From an uncultured Hymenobacter sp. (GTDB lineage Bacteria; Bacteroidota; Bacteroidia; Cytophagales; Hymenobacteraceae), in the NCBI GenBank assembly GCA_937871705.1, contig CALMOO010000722.1:1-8914 (forward strand): 8,914 bases of DNA, read 5' to 3'. Shown in pieces: positions 1 to 6,721 of the stretch. Each line of letters starts with the position of its first letter. Within the stretch, counting starts at the first letter, position 1. The translations under genes and the position numbers were made by a program. The notes below the pieces were generated by a model. The model made no database searches. It had not been told where the DNA came from and was given only the letters and a program-made list of their open reading frames with translations.

Positions 1-306
1 GGGCAGGATGTGACCAAGGCCAGCCTCTCCAACATTTTTGAGTACGTCAGCCCTGCCGAATTCATTCGGGTAAGTCAGGCGCTGGCCGCCCGCCCGGCGC
101 CGCTACGCGCGGTATTCTGGAACCTGCTGCAAGCCCAGGCCCCGCGCAGCACGGCCGCCGTGCCGTTGCTGACCGCCCTCTCGGCCACACTCAGCGCGCA
201 CGATGCCTGCTTCTACTTTGGCGGGGTGCGGGTGCTACAGTATGCTGGCTTGGAGGCTATAAGGGGGGTAGGGCGCCAGCGCTCGGCTGTCCTTTTTGCA
301 AATTAA
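1..306 (+). CDS. DUF3419 / BtaA-like aminocarboxypropyl transferase, C-terminal fragment
   Basis: Frame 1 is open from the window edge to the TAA at 304-306, so only the last 101 residues are visible; the GTG at 10 is internal, not a start. The residues LSNIFEYVSP (9-18) followed by a basic helix and AVFWNLL (about 34-40), then a near-terminal HDACFYFGGVRV (about 68-79), fit the C-terminal end of the DUF3419 family as I remember it. BtaA of that family moves the 3-amino-3-carboxypropyl group of S-adenosylmethionine onto diacylglycerol, the first step of betaine-lipid synthesis. The SAM-binding part lies upstream and cannot be checked. The tail after the YFGG motif contains a GGGGTAG copy (265-271), and the last residues look like a degenerate extension. 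The family call is fairly firm; the substrate is unknown, because not every DUF3419 protein need act on diacylglycerol. It reads toward the kinase gene 154 bases downstream. Confidence 0.7.
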   Translation, partial: GQDVTKASLSNIFEYVSPAEFIRVSQALAARPAPLRAVFWNLLQAQAPRSTAAVPLLTALSATLSAHDACFYFGGVRVLQYAGLEAIRGVGRQRSAVLFAN

Positions 307-314
307 CCAATTGA

Positions 315-331
315 TAATAAAAGCTTTATTA
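315..331. repeat. Small AT-rich hairpin after the DUF3419 gene
   Basis: TAATAAA (315-321) and TTTATTA (325-331) form a perfect 7-base-pair stem around the 3-base loop AGC, nine bases after the stop codon. It contains only A-T pairs and has no following T-run, so it would be weak as a terminator. It may help to define the 3' end of the DUF3419 transcript. Confidence 0.35.
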
Positions 332-343
332 AACGCATGCCAT

Positions 344-417
344 GCTGACGAAGAAAGCAGCTTGGCTGCACCGCCGGGCTGTGCGAAGGAAGCGGCCAAG
401 CTACTTCCTTCGTCAGC
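344..417. repeat. Long imperfect inverted repeat with an alternative internal stem
   Basis: Arms 344-369 and 392-417 (26 bases each) pair with two mismatches (354/407 and 358/403) and one G-T pair (367/394), leaving a 22-base loop. Inside it, 384-392 (CGAAGGAAG) and 404-412 (CTTCCTTCG) form a perfect 9-base-pair stem with an 11-base loop. This second stem shares the right arm, so the two folds exclude each other. The element lies between two genes on the same strand. It could be a terminator or attenuator for the DUF3419 transcript, a 5' leader structure of the kinase mRNA, or a copy of a dispersed intergenic palindrome of REP or MITE type. No second copy is present in the window, and no clear T-run follows (only TTTT at 428-431). 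Confidence 0.55.
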
Positions 418-460
418 CCGACTCAGATTTTAATTCAGCTCCCTACCCCCCACCCTCGCC

Positions 461-1606
461 ATGACACCCGACTTCCTGCAAACTCTGCTTCGCCAGCATG
501 CCCCAGGCCAGGAGGCCGAGGTGCGGGCCGTGCGCCCCCGGCCGCTCGACAGCTCGACGAGCATTTTATCTAACCTGACGGCTGGGCGCATGGCGCAGCC
601 CATCGGCCTGTTTGGGCTGGAAGCTGAGCTGCGTCTGGCCGGCCAGCCCTGGCGCACCGAGCGCCTGGTGCTGAAAGCCAAGCCCCACGCGCACGCCATC
701 TGCCAGATGATAACCGGCCTGGCCCAGGCCTGCGGCGGCGCGGTGGCCGAGGTGTACCCCGCGTTCGAGCGCCTCACTGGCTTTGCCAACACCCACTGGC
801 GCGAGCTGGCGGTGTATGCGCCCGCGCCGGCTGGCGCGGCCCCCGCCCCGCTGCTGCCCCACGTGTGGGCCACTCACACCGACGTTGCCACCGACACCTA
901 CCTCGTGGTGCTCGAAGACCTCAGCCGCCACGAGCTGCTTAACTCGGTGCTCACACCCGAACAGTGGACCGACGCCCACCTGCGCGCCGCCCTGGGCCAG
1001 CTGGCCGCCTGGCACGCCGGCCACCTTATCGAGGCTACCAGCGCAACTTTGCCGCCACCCGGCCCCGCTACCTGGCCGCAGCTAGCGCCGCTCTGGGAAG
1101 CACTGCTCGACCACGCGGCGCGGCAGTTTCCGGCATTGTATACGCCACGGTGGGTAGGGTTTCTGCGCCAAGCTATCCGGGATATTCCGGGCAACTGGGC
1201 CACGCTGGCTTCCATGTCCAAAACGCTTATTCACAATGACCTGAACCCGCGCAATACTTGCTTCCGGCGCGGGGCCGACGGCCAACCGCAGCTCGTGGCC
1301 TACGACTGGGAGCTGGCTACCTACCACCTGCCGCAGTACGATGCCGTGGAGCTGCTGAGCTTTGTGCTGCGGCCCGAACGCTACCACCTGCGCGCCGCCT
1401 ACCTCGAGTATTACCGCCAGCAGCTGCACGCGCGCACCGACCGCTTTGCCGACGACGCCGCGTTTGCCGAAGGCACCCGCCTGGCCACCCTGGAGTTTGG
1501 CTTGCACCGGCTCGGGCTGTATCTGCTGCCGCACACACTCAGTCCGTATGCCTTTCTGCCCAGCGTAGTGCAGAGCTACTTTGCAGCAACGGAAGAAGGG
1601 AGGTGA
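461..1606 (+). CDS. Aminoglycoside phosphotransferase/choline kinase-fold kinase
   Basis: This 381-residue protein has the kinase-like phosphotransferase fold. Visible landmarks in order are: an SSTSILSNL segment (31-39) at the place of the nucleotide loop; LVLKAKP (69-75), whose K72 or K74 would be the ATP-contacting lysine; a hinge-like LVVLEDLS (148-155); the Brenner catalytic motif LIHNDLNPRN (256-265) with D260 as base and N265; and AYDWELA (280-286), whose D282 is the metal-binding aspartate equivalent to DFG. All key residues are present, so it should be active. Family members phosphorylate hydroxyls of small molecules such as aminoglycosides, choline, homoserine or sugars; the substrate here cannot be read. 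The alanine- and proline-rich stretch 118-133 looks like a loop insertion. The start ATG at 461 has no clear ribosome-binding site, as is common in Bacteroidota. Next to a DUF3419 gene, a polar-head-group or lipid-precursor kinase is more plausible than antibiotic resistance; that is inference. Confidence 0.85.
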   Translation: MTPDFLQTLLRQHAPGQEAEVRAVRPRPLDSSTSILSNLTAGRMAQPIGLFGLEAELRLAGQPWRTERLVLKAKPHAHAICQMITGLAQACGGAVAEVYPAFERLTGFANTHWRELAVYAPAPAGAAPAPLLPHVWATHTDVATDTYLVVLEDLSRHELLNSVLTPEQWTDAHLRAALGQLAAWHAGHLIEATSATLPPPGPATWPQLAPLWEALLDHAARQFPALYTPRWVGFLRQAIRDIPGNWATLASMSKTLIHNDLNPRNTCFRRGADGQPQLVAYDWELATYHLPQYDAVELLSFVLRPERYHLRAAYLEYYRQQLHARTDRFADDAAFAEGTRLATLEFGLHRLGLYLLPHTLSPYAFLPSVVQSYFAATEEGR

Positions 1607-1699
1607 TTCATGACTGGTGACTACTAGTTACCGAACTTACCCAAAGGCGTTGACGGAGAGCCCCTTTGCCTTAATCATCAGTCATTCGTCATCAATCAC
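1603..1699. terminator. Palindromic structure between convergent genes, candidate bidirectional terminator
   Basis: The kinase gene and the GNAT gene converge here. GTGATTCATGAC (1603-1614) pairs with GTCATCAATCAC (1688-1699) at 11 of 12 positions. After a 3-base internal mismatch, 1618-1621 (TGAC) pairs with 1681-1684 (GTCA). The left arm begins inside the kinase stop codon region. The 59-base interior (1622-1680) has no strong structure that I can see. No T-run follows on either side, so a classical rho-independent terminator is not shown. The position between convergent 3' ends is the main argument. Confidence 0.4.
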
Positions 1700-1708
1700 T
1701 ACCCACTA

Positions 1709-2779
1709 TCACAGCTCCTTTTCAAACAGGGCGTAGTGAGCCACTTCCGCGGGCAGGCCTTCGGTGAAGCGCAGCGACAGATTACCGGTTCGCATCAGGC
1801 AAAACAAAACATCATCGTAATGAACCTCAAACTCCTGCATGGCGTAGGCGGCCAGTATCGCCTGCAAGCCTTGGCCCCGAAAATCGGGGTGCACGCCCAC
1901 CGTCTTGGCCAGCAGCGTGCGGGTAGTCAGGCGGGGGTAGTCGCGGGCGTAGAGCGGGTGCTCGCTGGTGGCCCGGCCCAGCGAATGGTAGTTGGGCTGG
2001 CACAGGCTGATGGCCGCCAGCTGCCCCGTGGGCCGGTGCCGCAGCAGCACCGACGAGTGCGGACAGAGTCCCGCCGCGTAGGCCACATTATAAAGCAGCC
2101 GAAACTGCTCCTGGCTCACGGCCCGAAAAGCGGGGTTTTGGCTAAATACCTGCTGAATCAACTTAAAAATCTCGTCCTCCAGCTCTTGCCAGACCTTAGG
2201 AGTGAGGGCAATGAAATCGAAGGGCAACTGGCTTAGTTTGGCCAGCACGGCCTGCTGCTGCTCATACACGAGCGGAATAGTTTCGGGCCCCAGGCGGCGG
2301 CTCTCGAAGGCGAGCGTTTGCTGAAAGCCGAGCTGCTCCAGCAAGTCGGGGTAGTAGGGCGGGTTTACGGGCTCGCGGTTGAACTGGCGCCACGAAGGAG
2401 CCACCTTGCCCAGTCGCAGCCGGTAGCGAAAGTAGGTACTAAAATGCAGCGGGCCCTGCACCGTCCGGAAGCCGCGCTGTGCCGCATCGGCCAGCAGCTG
2501 GTCAAATGCCAACTGATTGATTAGCAAAGAGCCAGCCGTTTCCCAAAAGCCGAAGTACGCTGTAGCACCGCCCGCTTTGGGAAACATGCCCGCCAGCCGC
2601 AAATTCCAGTGGTCGGTGTAGAAAATGACTTCGTGGGTTTCGGCTAGCAGCTCACAAAGCTGCGCGGCGGGCTCATCGTCGGGCGCATAGCCCAAGCCGG
2701 CGTACTGCTGCCGACCTACCAAGTCGAAGCTAGCGGGCAGCTCGCCATCATACGGCAAGCGCTCAATATAAACTGGCAT
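1709..2779 (-). CDS. GNAT-superfamily N-acyltransferase, likely two-lobed
   Basis: Read from ATG 2779-2777, this is a 356-residue protein. The N-terminal half carries GPLHFSTYFRYRLRL (109-123) and EPVNPPYYPDLLEQLGF (136-152), a pattern I recall from a group of tandem-GNAT bacterial proteins of about 370 residues found in lipid gene contexts. The C-terminal half has the acyl-CoA pyrophosphate-binding motif, TVGVHPDFRGQGLQAIL (293-309), with the RGQGLQA loop. The role would be acyl or acetyl transfer to an amine or hydroxyl; the acceptor is unknown. The frame is open upstream to an ATG at 2884, but those extra 35 residues (rich in Pro, Leu and Ser) do not resemble the fold, and a TATAAT-like element lies just inside that extension, so the 2779 start is preferred. 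The gene lies 204 bases after the dikinase-like gene on the same strand and may have its own promoter. Confidence 0.8.
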   Translation of the reverse strand: MPVYIERLPYDGELPASFDLVGRQQYAGLGYAPDDEPAAQLCELLAETHEVIFYTDHWNLRLAGMFPKAGGATAYFGFWETAGSLLINQLAFDQLLADAAQRGFRTVQGPLHFSTYFRYRLRLGKVAPSWRQFNREPVNPPYYPDLLEQLGFQQTLAFESRRLGPETIPLVYEQQQAVLAKLSQLPFDFIALTPKVWQELEDEIFKLIQQVFSQNPAFRAVSQEQFRLLYNVAYAAGLCPHSSVLLRHRPTGQLAAISLCQPNYHSLGRATSEHPLYARDYPRLTTRTLLAKTVGVHPDFRGQGLQAILAAYAMQEFEVHYDDVLFCLMRTGNLSLRFTEGLPAEVAHYALFEKEL

Positions 2780-2983
2780 ATGACTACTAATAGGGTGTGT
2801 TTTCGGAGGTGAAAGAGGTATAGCAGAGCGGCGGCCCAGCAGGCCGATATAGTCCATGGGCAAGGCCCACAAAATATTATACAATATATATGTATAAGCT
2901 TCTAAAAAGTTAACTCGTCGGATAGAATAAGACCGTTTGCGGAAATGTACAACAAATGAGCAATATTTGAAAAAATAAACTTT
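2780..2983 (-). promoter_or_regulatory. Gap upstream of the GNAT gene, candidate promoter and leader
   Basis: The 204-base gap is strongly AT-rich in its upstream part (about 2870-2983), unlike the GC-rich genes on both sides. On the minus strand it holds TATAAT (2881-2876) directly followed by ATTTTG, close to but not matching the Bacteroidota -7 consensus TAnnTTTG. A TACATTTC about 65 bases further upstream matches 7 of 8 positions. I see no convincing -33 TTTG partner at the right spacing for either. Just after the dikinase-like stop, the minus strand has AAAAA and TTTTTT around a 5-base loop, a weak terminator-like feature. The GNAT gene therefore probably has its own promoter, but the exact site is not resolved. 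Confidence 0.35.
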
Positions 2984-5605
2984 TTAATCTAATACTACAA
3001 TTTCTCCAGTATTAGCATTTACTTGTAGCTGCTGGCCGCTGCGCAGCTGCTGCGTGAGGCCCGGCACATTGATAATCGTGGGAATACCCAATTCGCGCAG
3101 CAGAATAACGGAGTGCGACAAGGCCGAGCCACGCTCAATCAGCACCGCCCGGCACCCCGGAAACAGCGCCGCCCAGCCGGGGTCGGTGCGCAGGGCCGCC
3201 ACAATGCGCCCACGCACAGCCCCGATGTCGGCCTGTGCTGGGTCGGTGATAACCACGACCTCGCCGCGCACCTGCCCAGGGTAGCAGCCGGTACCGCGCA
3301 GGCAGCCTCCCGCGAGTGCCGCGGCCGGCACGGCCGGTGCAAGCGGGCGCGCCGGCACCACCAGCCGGCCTGCCGGGGCGGGCGCCGTGCGGTAGCCCGC
3401 AAACTCGGCCTGGCGGGCGGCTACCAGCGCAGCCCATTGCGGCTCGCCAGTGCTGGCGGCCGCTCGTATTTCAGCTTCGGTCAGGTAGAACACATCGAGC
3501 GGCGCGGCCAGCCGCTGGCCTAGTGCCCGGTAGGCGGCCCGGTACATACCAAAGAGCCGGGTGCGCTCGAGCCGCAGGGCCTCGCGGCGGGCCACTGCCC
3601 GGTGCAGCATGGCCAGACTAGCCCGCACCTGCCGGGCCCGCCACCAGCCCTGCCCCCGCAGCAGCGCAGCCAGCTCGGCTGCTGCTTGCATGGCCGGCGG
3701 CGGGGCCGTGCCGGGGGTAGGCGCCGCGGCTGGCACGTGCAGGTAATTAGCTAAGTAGCTGTAAAACAAAGCTTCATTTGTGCGCATGGTTTCCGTTTCG
3801 AGCTTCAGCTCGCCCATCGTGCGGTCGCCATAGCGAGCAATGTAGTGCTGCACCTGCGCCTGAAAAGCCGGCGCCTGGCGCGCTACCTGGGCCGGCACCG
3901 CCGGGCCGGGCACACGCAGCAGCGGCAATAGCTCCGCAAAATCCTGCTCGGCTACGCGCGCCAGCTCGCGCAAAGCCAGGGCGGGCAGCAAGCTGGCCAG
4001 CGGCGCCTCCTGGCCTGGGTTAGCGGAGTCGGTTGCGGCGGAGTTGCCGGCCAGGTAGCGGCTCAGAAACTCCTCTGGGTCGGCCACGCCGGCGTGCGCC
4101 AGGCGGCGGGCCGCCGTGCCGTTGGCCATCATCACCCGGAAGTCATTGATGATGGGGGTAGTCCAGCGGGTGAGCAGAGCTGCATCGAGGTGGTCAAGCT
4201 CGCGCAGCAGCTCCGCAGCGCTGAGCGTGGCCAGCGGCCGCTGGTAAAAGCGCTGGTACTCGGCCTCAAAACGCGCCTGAAAAACCTCGACCTGGCCCGG
4301 CAGCCGGGCAAACGCCCCGAGCAAGCGACCCAGGTTGAGGGCCAGGCGGGGCAGCAGGGCCAGGCGCTGGAGCAGGGTTTTGTGCTGGTCGCGCACAAAG
4401 TCTACGGGCTCCTGCACGCCCATCATACGCTCCAGGTCGGCCTTGCTTTGGCGGAAGTTGGGCAGCAGCAGCAGGCCCCGGTACCAGTGGTTGAGGTGGT
4501 AGTAGATGCGGCCTTGCTGCAAAGCCAGCAGGTTGGTTATCACTGGCTCGTGCGCGGCCACGGTGGCAGCGGGCAGGCCCAGTACCCGCATAGTTTGGCG
4601 GTACACGGTGGCATAGGCCCGCTGGGCAAAGCTGAAGGTGAGCGGCGTTGTCACGCCGCAATAGCTTTCCTGAATGTTGGCGTTGTCATACACCACTACC
4701 TCGGGGATGGCCTGGGTGATGGGTCGCGTTTGCACGAGCCAGATGCGGCCGGCTTCGTCCTGGGCAAACTCCACGTCTTGCGGCCCGCCCAGCGCGACTT
4801 CGAGGCGTTGGCCGAGCTGGTACAATTCGGCCAACGCTGCCGCCGAAAGCAAGGCTGCCAGCGGCGGTGCGGTTTCGATTTCCCTACCCCCCGCTGGCTC
4901 GGCCAGCTGAGGTACTTCGGTGCTTTTGGCAAAAACCAACTGGCCGCTAGTTTTAGTTAAGTAGAACTCGTCGGGCACGAGCTGGCCATTCACCAGCCCT
5001 TCGGCCAGCCCGGCTACGGCGTGAATGGCCATTTCCTGCGGATACTCGGGGAAAGTGGTGAAGAGCACGCCCGCTGCCCTGGCCGCCACTTGCCGCTGCA
5101 CCACCACGGCCGGTCGCGCCGCCAGGAGCAAGCCGCGCTGGCGCCGGTAAGCCAGGGCGCGGTCGGAATAGGCGCTGGCCGCTACCCGCGCCACCGCCGC
5201 CAGCAGCGCCGGCCAGTCGTTGACGTTCAGCACACTATCCATCATACCCGGAAACGCCGCCGCCGTGCCATCCTCATCAGCCACCGACGAGCGCACGGCC
5301 ACCGGCTGCCCCGGAAAGCCCCAGGCGACCAGCGCGGCCCCCAGGGCCGCCCGCGTGGCGGCGGGCACCTCGAAGCTGCTAAGGCGGGCCCGGCGCTCCG
5401 TAAGGCCCGCCTCGGAAATTGGCAGGCCAGCCAGCACGGGCTCGAACAACGCGGCGGGCAGCACCACAAACTCGGGCACGGCCAGGCCCAGCGCGTGCAG
5501 GCGCAGCAGGCCCGCCGCTTTGCCGCCAAGGTGCGCCGCGGCCTGCGTGGGGGGTAGGGCCGCCGAGCCGCTAGGGATGAACAACCGGTTATTTTCCAAG
5601 GCCAT
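2984..5605 (-). CDS. PEP-synthase-like ATP-grasp/His-domain phosphotransferase (Rph-type architecture)
   Basis: The protein has 873 residues in three parts. The N-terminal PEP/pyruvate-binding ATP-grasp domain (about 1-300) shows LGGKAAGLLRL (26-36), VAVRSSVADEDG (102-113) and an FPGMMDSVLNV stretch (118-128), and ends with QDVEFAQDE (276-284) and WLVQTRPIT (289-297). A middle region (about 305-740) opens with NIQESYCGVTTPLTFSF (310-326) and includes RYGDRTMGELKLE (591-603). The C-terminal swivelling phosphohistidine domain (about 770-873) has the RGSALSHSVILLRELGIP stretch (825-842), with H831 as phosphorylated histidine. It stops right after that domain, so the PEP-binding TIM barrel of PEP synthase and pyruvate phosphate dikinase is absent. 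Length and order match rifampicin phosphotransferase and PigC-like condensing enzymes. ATP would phosphorylate H831, and the group would pass to a substrate held by the middle region. The start at 5605 overlaps the UbiA gene by 17 bases, which suggests coupled translation. The substrate is unknown. Confidence 0.85.
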   Translation of the reverse strand: MALENNRLFIPSGSAALPPTQAAAHLGGKAAGLLRLHALGLAVPEFVVLPAALFEPVLAGLPISEAGLTERRARLSSFEVPAATRAALGAALVAWGFPGQPVAVRSSVADEDGTAAAFPGMMDSVLNVNDWPALLAAVARVAASAYSDRALAYRRQRGLLLAARPAVVVQRQVAARAAGVLFTTFPEYPQEMAIHAVAGLAEGLVNGQLVPDEFYLTKTSGQLVFAKSTEVPQLAEPAGGREIETAPPLAALLSAAALAELYQLGQRLEVALGGPQDVEFAQDEAGRIWLVQTRPITQAIPEVVVYDNANIQESYCGVTTPLTFSFAQRAYATVYRQTMRVLGLPAATVAAHEPVITNLLALQQGRIYYHLNHWYRGLLLLPNFRQSKADLERMMGVQEPVDFVRDQHKTLLQRLALLPRLALNLGRLLGAFARLPGQVEVFQARFEAEYQRFYQRPLATLSAAELLRELDHLDAALLTRWTTPIINDFRVMMANGTAARRLAHAGVADPEEFLSRYLAGNSAATDSANPGQEAPLASLLPALALRELARVAEQDFAELLPLLRVPGPAVPAQVARQAPAFQAQVQHYIARYGDRTMGELKLETETMRTNEALFYSYLANYLHVPAAAPTPGTAPPPAMQAAAELAALLRGQGWWRARQVRASLAMLHRAVARREALRLERTRLFGMYRAAYRALGQRLAAPLDVFYLTEAEIRAAASTGEPQWAALVAARQAEFAGYRTAPAPAGRLVVPARPLAPAVPAAALAGGCLRGTGCYPGQVRGEVVVITDPAQADIGAVRGRIVAALRTDPGWAALFPGCRAVLIERGSALSHSVILLRELGIPTIINVPGLTQQLRSGQQLQVNANTGEIVVLD

Positions 5606-6500
5606 AGACTTCGGCCAGCACGGCCAGATAGGAGGTGAGCATGACCAGCGACACGGTTTTTTCGGCTTGGCGCAAGCGAGCTTCCTGGGGCTGCCGGGCG
5701 GCCACCGTGTATAGGGCCAGGCCGGCGGTCAGCAGCACGGCCAGCACCGCGTAGGCCACGGGGCGGGCATGCAGCTCGCGCAGCAGCACCACCTGCACCG
5801 CGCCCCCGCCCAGCAGCACGGCCACCGTGAGGGCAAGCGCGGGCCCGTAACCCAGCGCTTTAGAATACGAATCGACGCCGGGCCGCTCGGCGGCCGGAGC
5901 GTGCAGCTTGCGCGCCAGCTCAAAGCTGAAGCCCCCCAGCAAGCTCAGCAGCAAGAGCAGCAAGAATGCTGTATCTGGCAAGAACATCGTGCTGTAAGCC
6001 CAATATAGCCAAGTAATTACCAAAGGCATAATGAGCATGTGCGACAGCGCATACAGCACCAGCCGCGCCCGCAGCCAGCGGCCTACCCCAAACTCGGCGC
6101 GCATCAATAGGCTATAAGCCAGGGCTACCGCCCAGGCCAGCAGCGCGCCCTCGCCGCGCCAGGCCGACCAGCCCGCCTCCAGCGCCCCGCCGGCCCAGGC
6201 CAGGGTGCGCAGCTGCGGCAGCATCACACGGCCAGTTTGCAGCACCCGCTGCGGGTGGTTCAGGGCATCTTGGGCGAAGTCTTTTTCCTCATCAAACACT
6301 CGCAGGCGGAAGAAAAACGAGATGGTTGCCAGCGCGCCCAGCGTGGCCAGGGCCGGGCCGTCGGATGCCAGGGCGCAGCGGCCCGTTGCGCAGGCTACAG
6401 TAGCCACGCCGCGCACCATCAGAAACAGCACCACAAACAAGCCCATGTTGACGGGTGCAAAACGCTCTTGCAGGTAGGCCCAAAAATTCCGCAGTTTCAT
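5589..6500 (-). CDS. UbiA-superfamily integral membrane transferase
   Basis: This is a 303-residue, strongly hydrophobic protein with about seven to nine membrane segments (for example around 18-38, 48-65, 118-133, 148-168, 177-192, 218-238, 248-266 and 283-300). The first aspartate-rich motif of UbiA enzymes is clear: RVFDEEKDFAQD (67-78) followed by HPQRVLQTG (82-90), where D70, D74 and D78 would bind Mg2+ and a polyprenyl or other diphosphate. The usual second motif DxxxD is replaced by FELARKLHAP (193-202) with D210 and YSKALG (212-217), a variant rather than a textbook prenyltransferase site. The protein should move a lipid-linked or prenyl group onto an acceptor in the membrane. It starts at ATG 6500 and is the first gene of the leftward unit, sharing 17 bases with the downstream ATP-grasp/His-domain gene, so the two probably work together. 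Donor and acceptor are unknown. Confidence 0.78.
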   Translation of the reverse strand: MKLRNFWAYLQERFAPVNMGLFVVLFLMVRGVATVACATGRCALASDGPALATLGALATISFFFRLRVFDEEKDFAQDALNHPQRVLQTGRVMLPQLRTLAWAGGALEAGWSAWRGEGALLAWAVALAYSLLMRAEFGVGRWLRARLVLYALSHMLIMPLVITWLYWAYSTMFLPDTAFLLLLLLSLLGGFSFELARKLHAPAAERPGVDSYSKALGYGPALALTVAVLLGGGAVQVVLLRELHARPVAYAVLAVLLTAGLALYTVAARQPQEARLRQAEKTVSLVMLTSYLAVLAEVYGLGK

Positions 6501-6721
6501 GGGCCGAAGTAAGGGCTCAAATCAGGGTGAAAGCGGAGAACTTTTGGTTTTCAGAGACTTTATTATAACGCATGAATTATGGTTACTAACTTGATTATGA
6601 ATAGAATATGTTTACCATAATCTGACTTCCGGCCAGTGCCGGCCGGTGTAGGTTTGGGGGGGTAGGCACCGTTACTTCGTAGCGGCAGCGGCTGAGGTTT
6701 GCGGCGCGAGCCACTCAACTT
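6501..6721. promoter_or_regulatory. Divergent control region between the UbiA and RND genes
   Basis: This 221-base region must hold the promoters of both divergent units. Its centre (about 6540-6625) is AT-rich. Around it sits an inverted repeat, TTATGGT (6577-6583) and ACCATAA (6614-6620), separated by 30 bases. On the plus strand, TATGTTTA (6607-6614) matches 7 of 8 positions of the Bacteroidota -7 element TAnnTTTG; the nearest TTG (6591-6593) is only 13 bases upstream, shorter than usual. Close to the exporter gene, a GC-rich part has CCGGC/GCCGG symmetry (about 6629-6642) and a GGGGTAG copy (6659-6665). No transcription start can be fixed by eye. Confidence 0.4.
6577..6620. repeat. Spaced inverted repeat, candidate operator
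   Basis: TTATGGT at 6577-6583 is the exact reverse complement of ACCATAA at 6614-6620. The right arm overlaps the end of the -7-like element by one base. The centre-to-centre distance is 37 bases, between three and four helical turns, so one regulator could contact both arms across the AT-rich spacer. A 7-base match in AT-rich DNA can also occur by chance. Confidence 0.3.

Noticed and set aside
461..1606. Aminoglycoside resistance gene
   Set aside because: The fold is shared by many small-molecule kinases, and nothing in the sequence or neighbourhood indicates antibiotic resistance.
1736..2236. Open frame of 166 codons on the plus strand, antisense to the GNAT gene
   Set aside because: No recognisable domain; the opposite strand carries the GNAT acyl-CoA motif.
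2780..2884. Use of the upstream ATG at 2884 as the GNAT start
   Set aside because: The 35 extra residues have no relation to the fold, and the TATAAT-like element at 2876-2881 lies inside that extension, so it is probably untranslated leader.
4094..4960. Open frame of 288 codons on the plus strand, antisense to the ATP-grasp/His-domain gene
   Set aside because: Its product is rich in Gln, Gly, Val and Leu with no recognisable domain. It lies wholly opposite a gene with clear motifs, and long antisense frames are common in GC-rich DNA.
5021..5557. Open frame of 178 codons on the plus strand, antisense to the N-terminus of the same gene
   Set aside because: It is Arg-, His- and Gly-rich low-complexity translation opposite the conserved ATP-grasp motifs, so it is a shadow.
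2984..5605. PEP synthase or a rifampicin-resistance phosphotransferase
   Set aside because: The PEP-binding barrel is missing, which excludes PEP synthase. The Rph-like order alone does not show rifampicin as substrate, and the middle region opens with a different motif (NIQESYCGVTTPL).
6625..6645. CCGGC/GCCGG symmetry before the exporter as a terminator
   Set aside because: It lies between divergent genes where no transcript should end, the stem is short, and no T-run follows.
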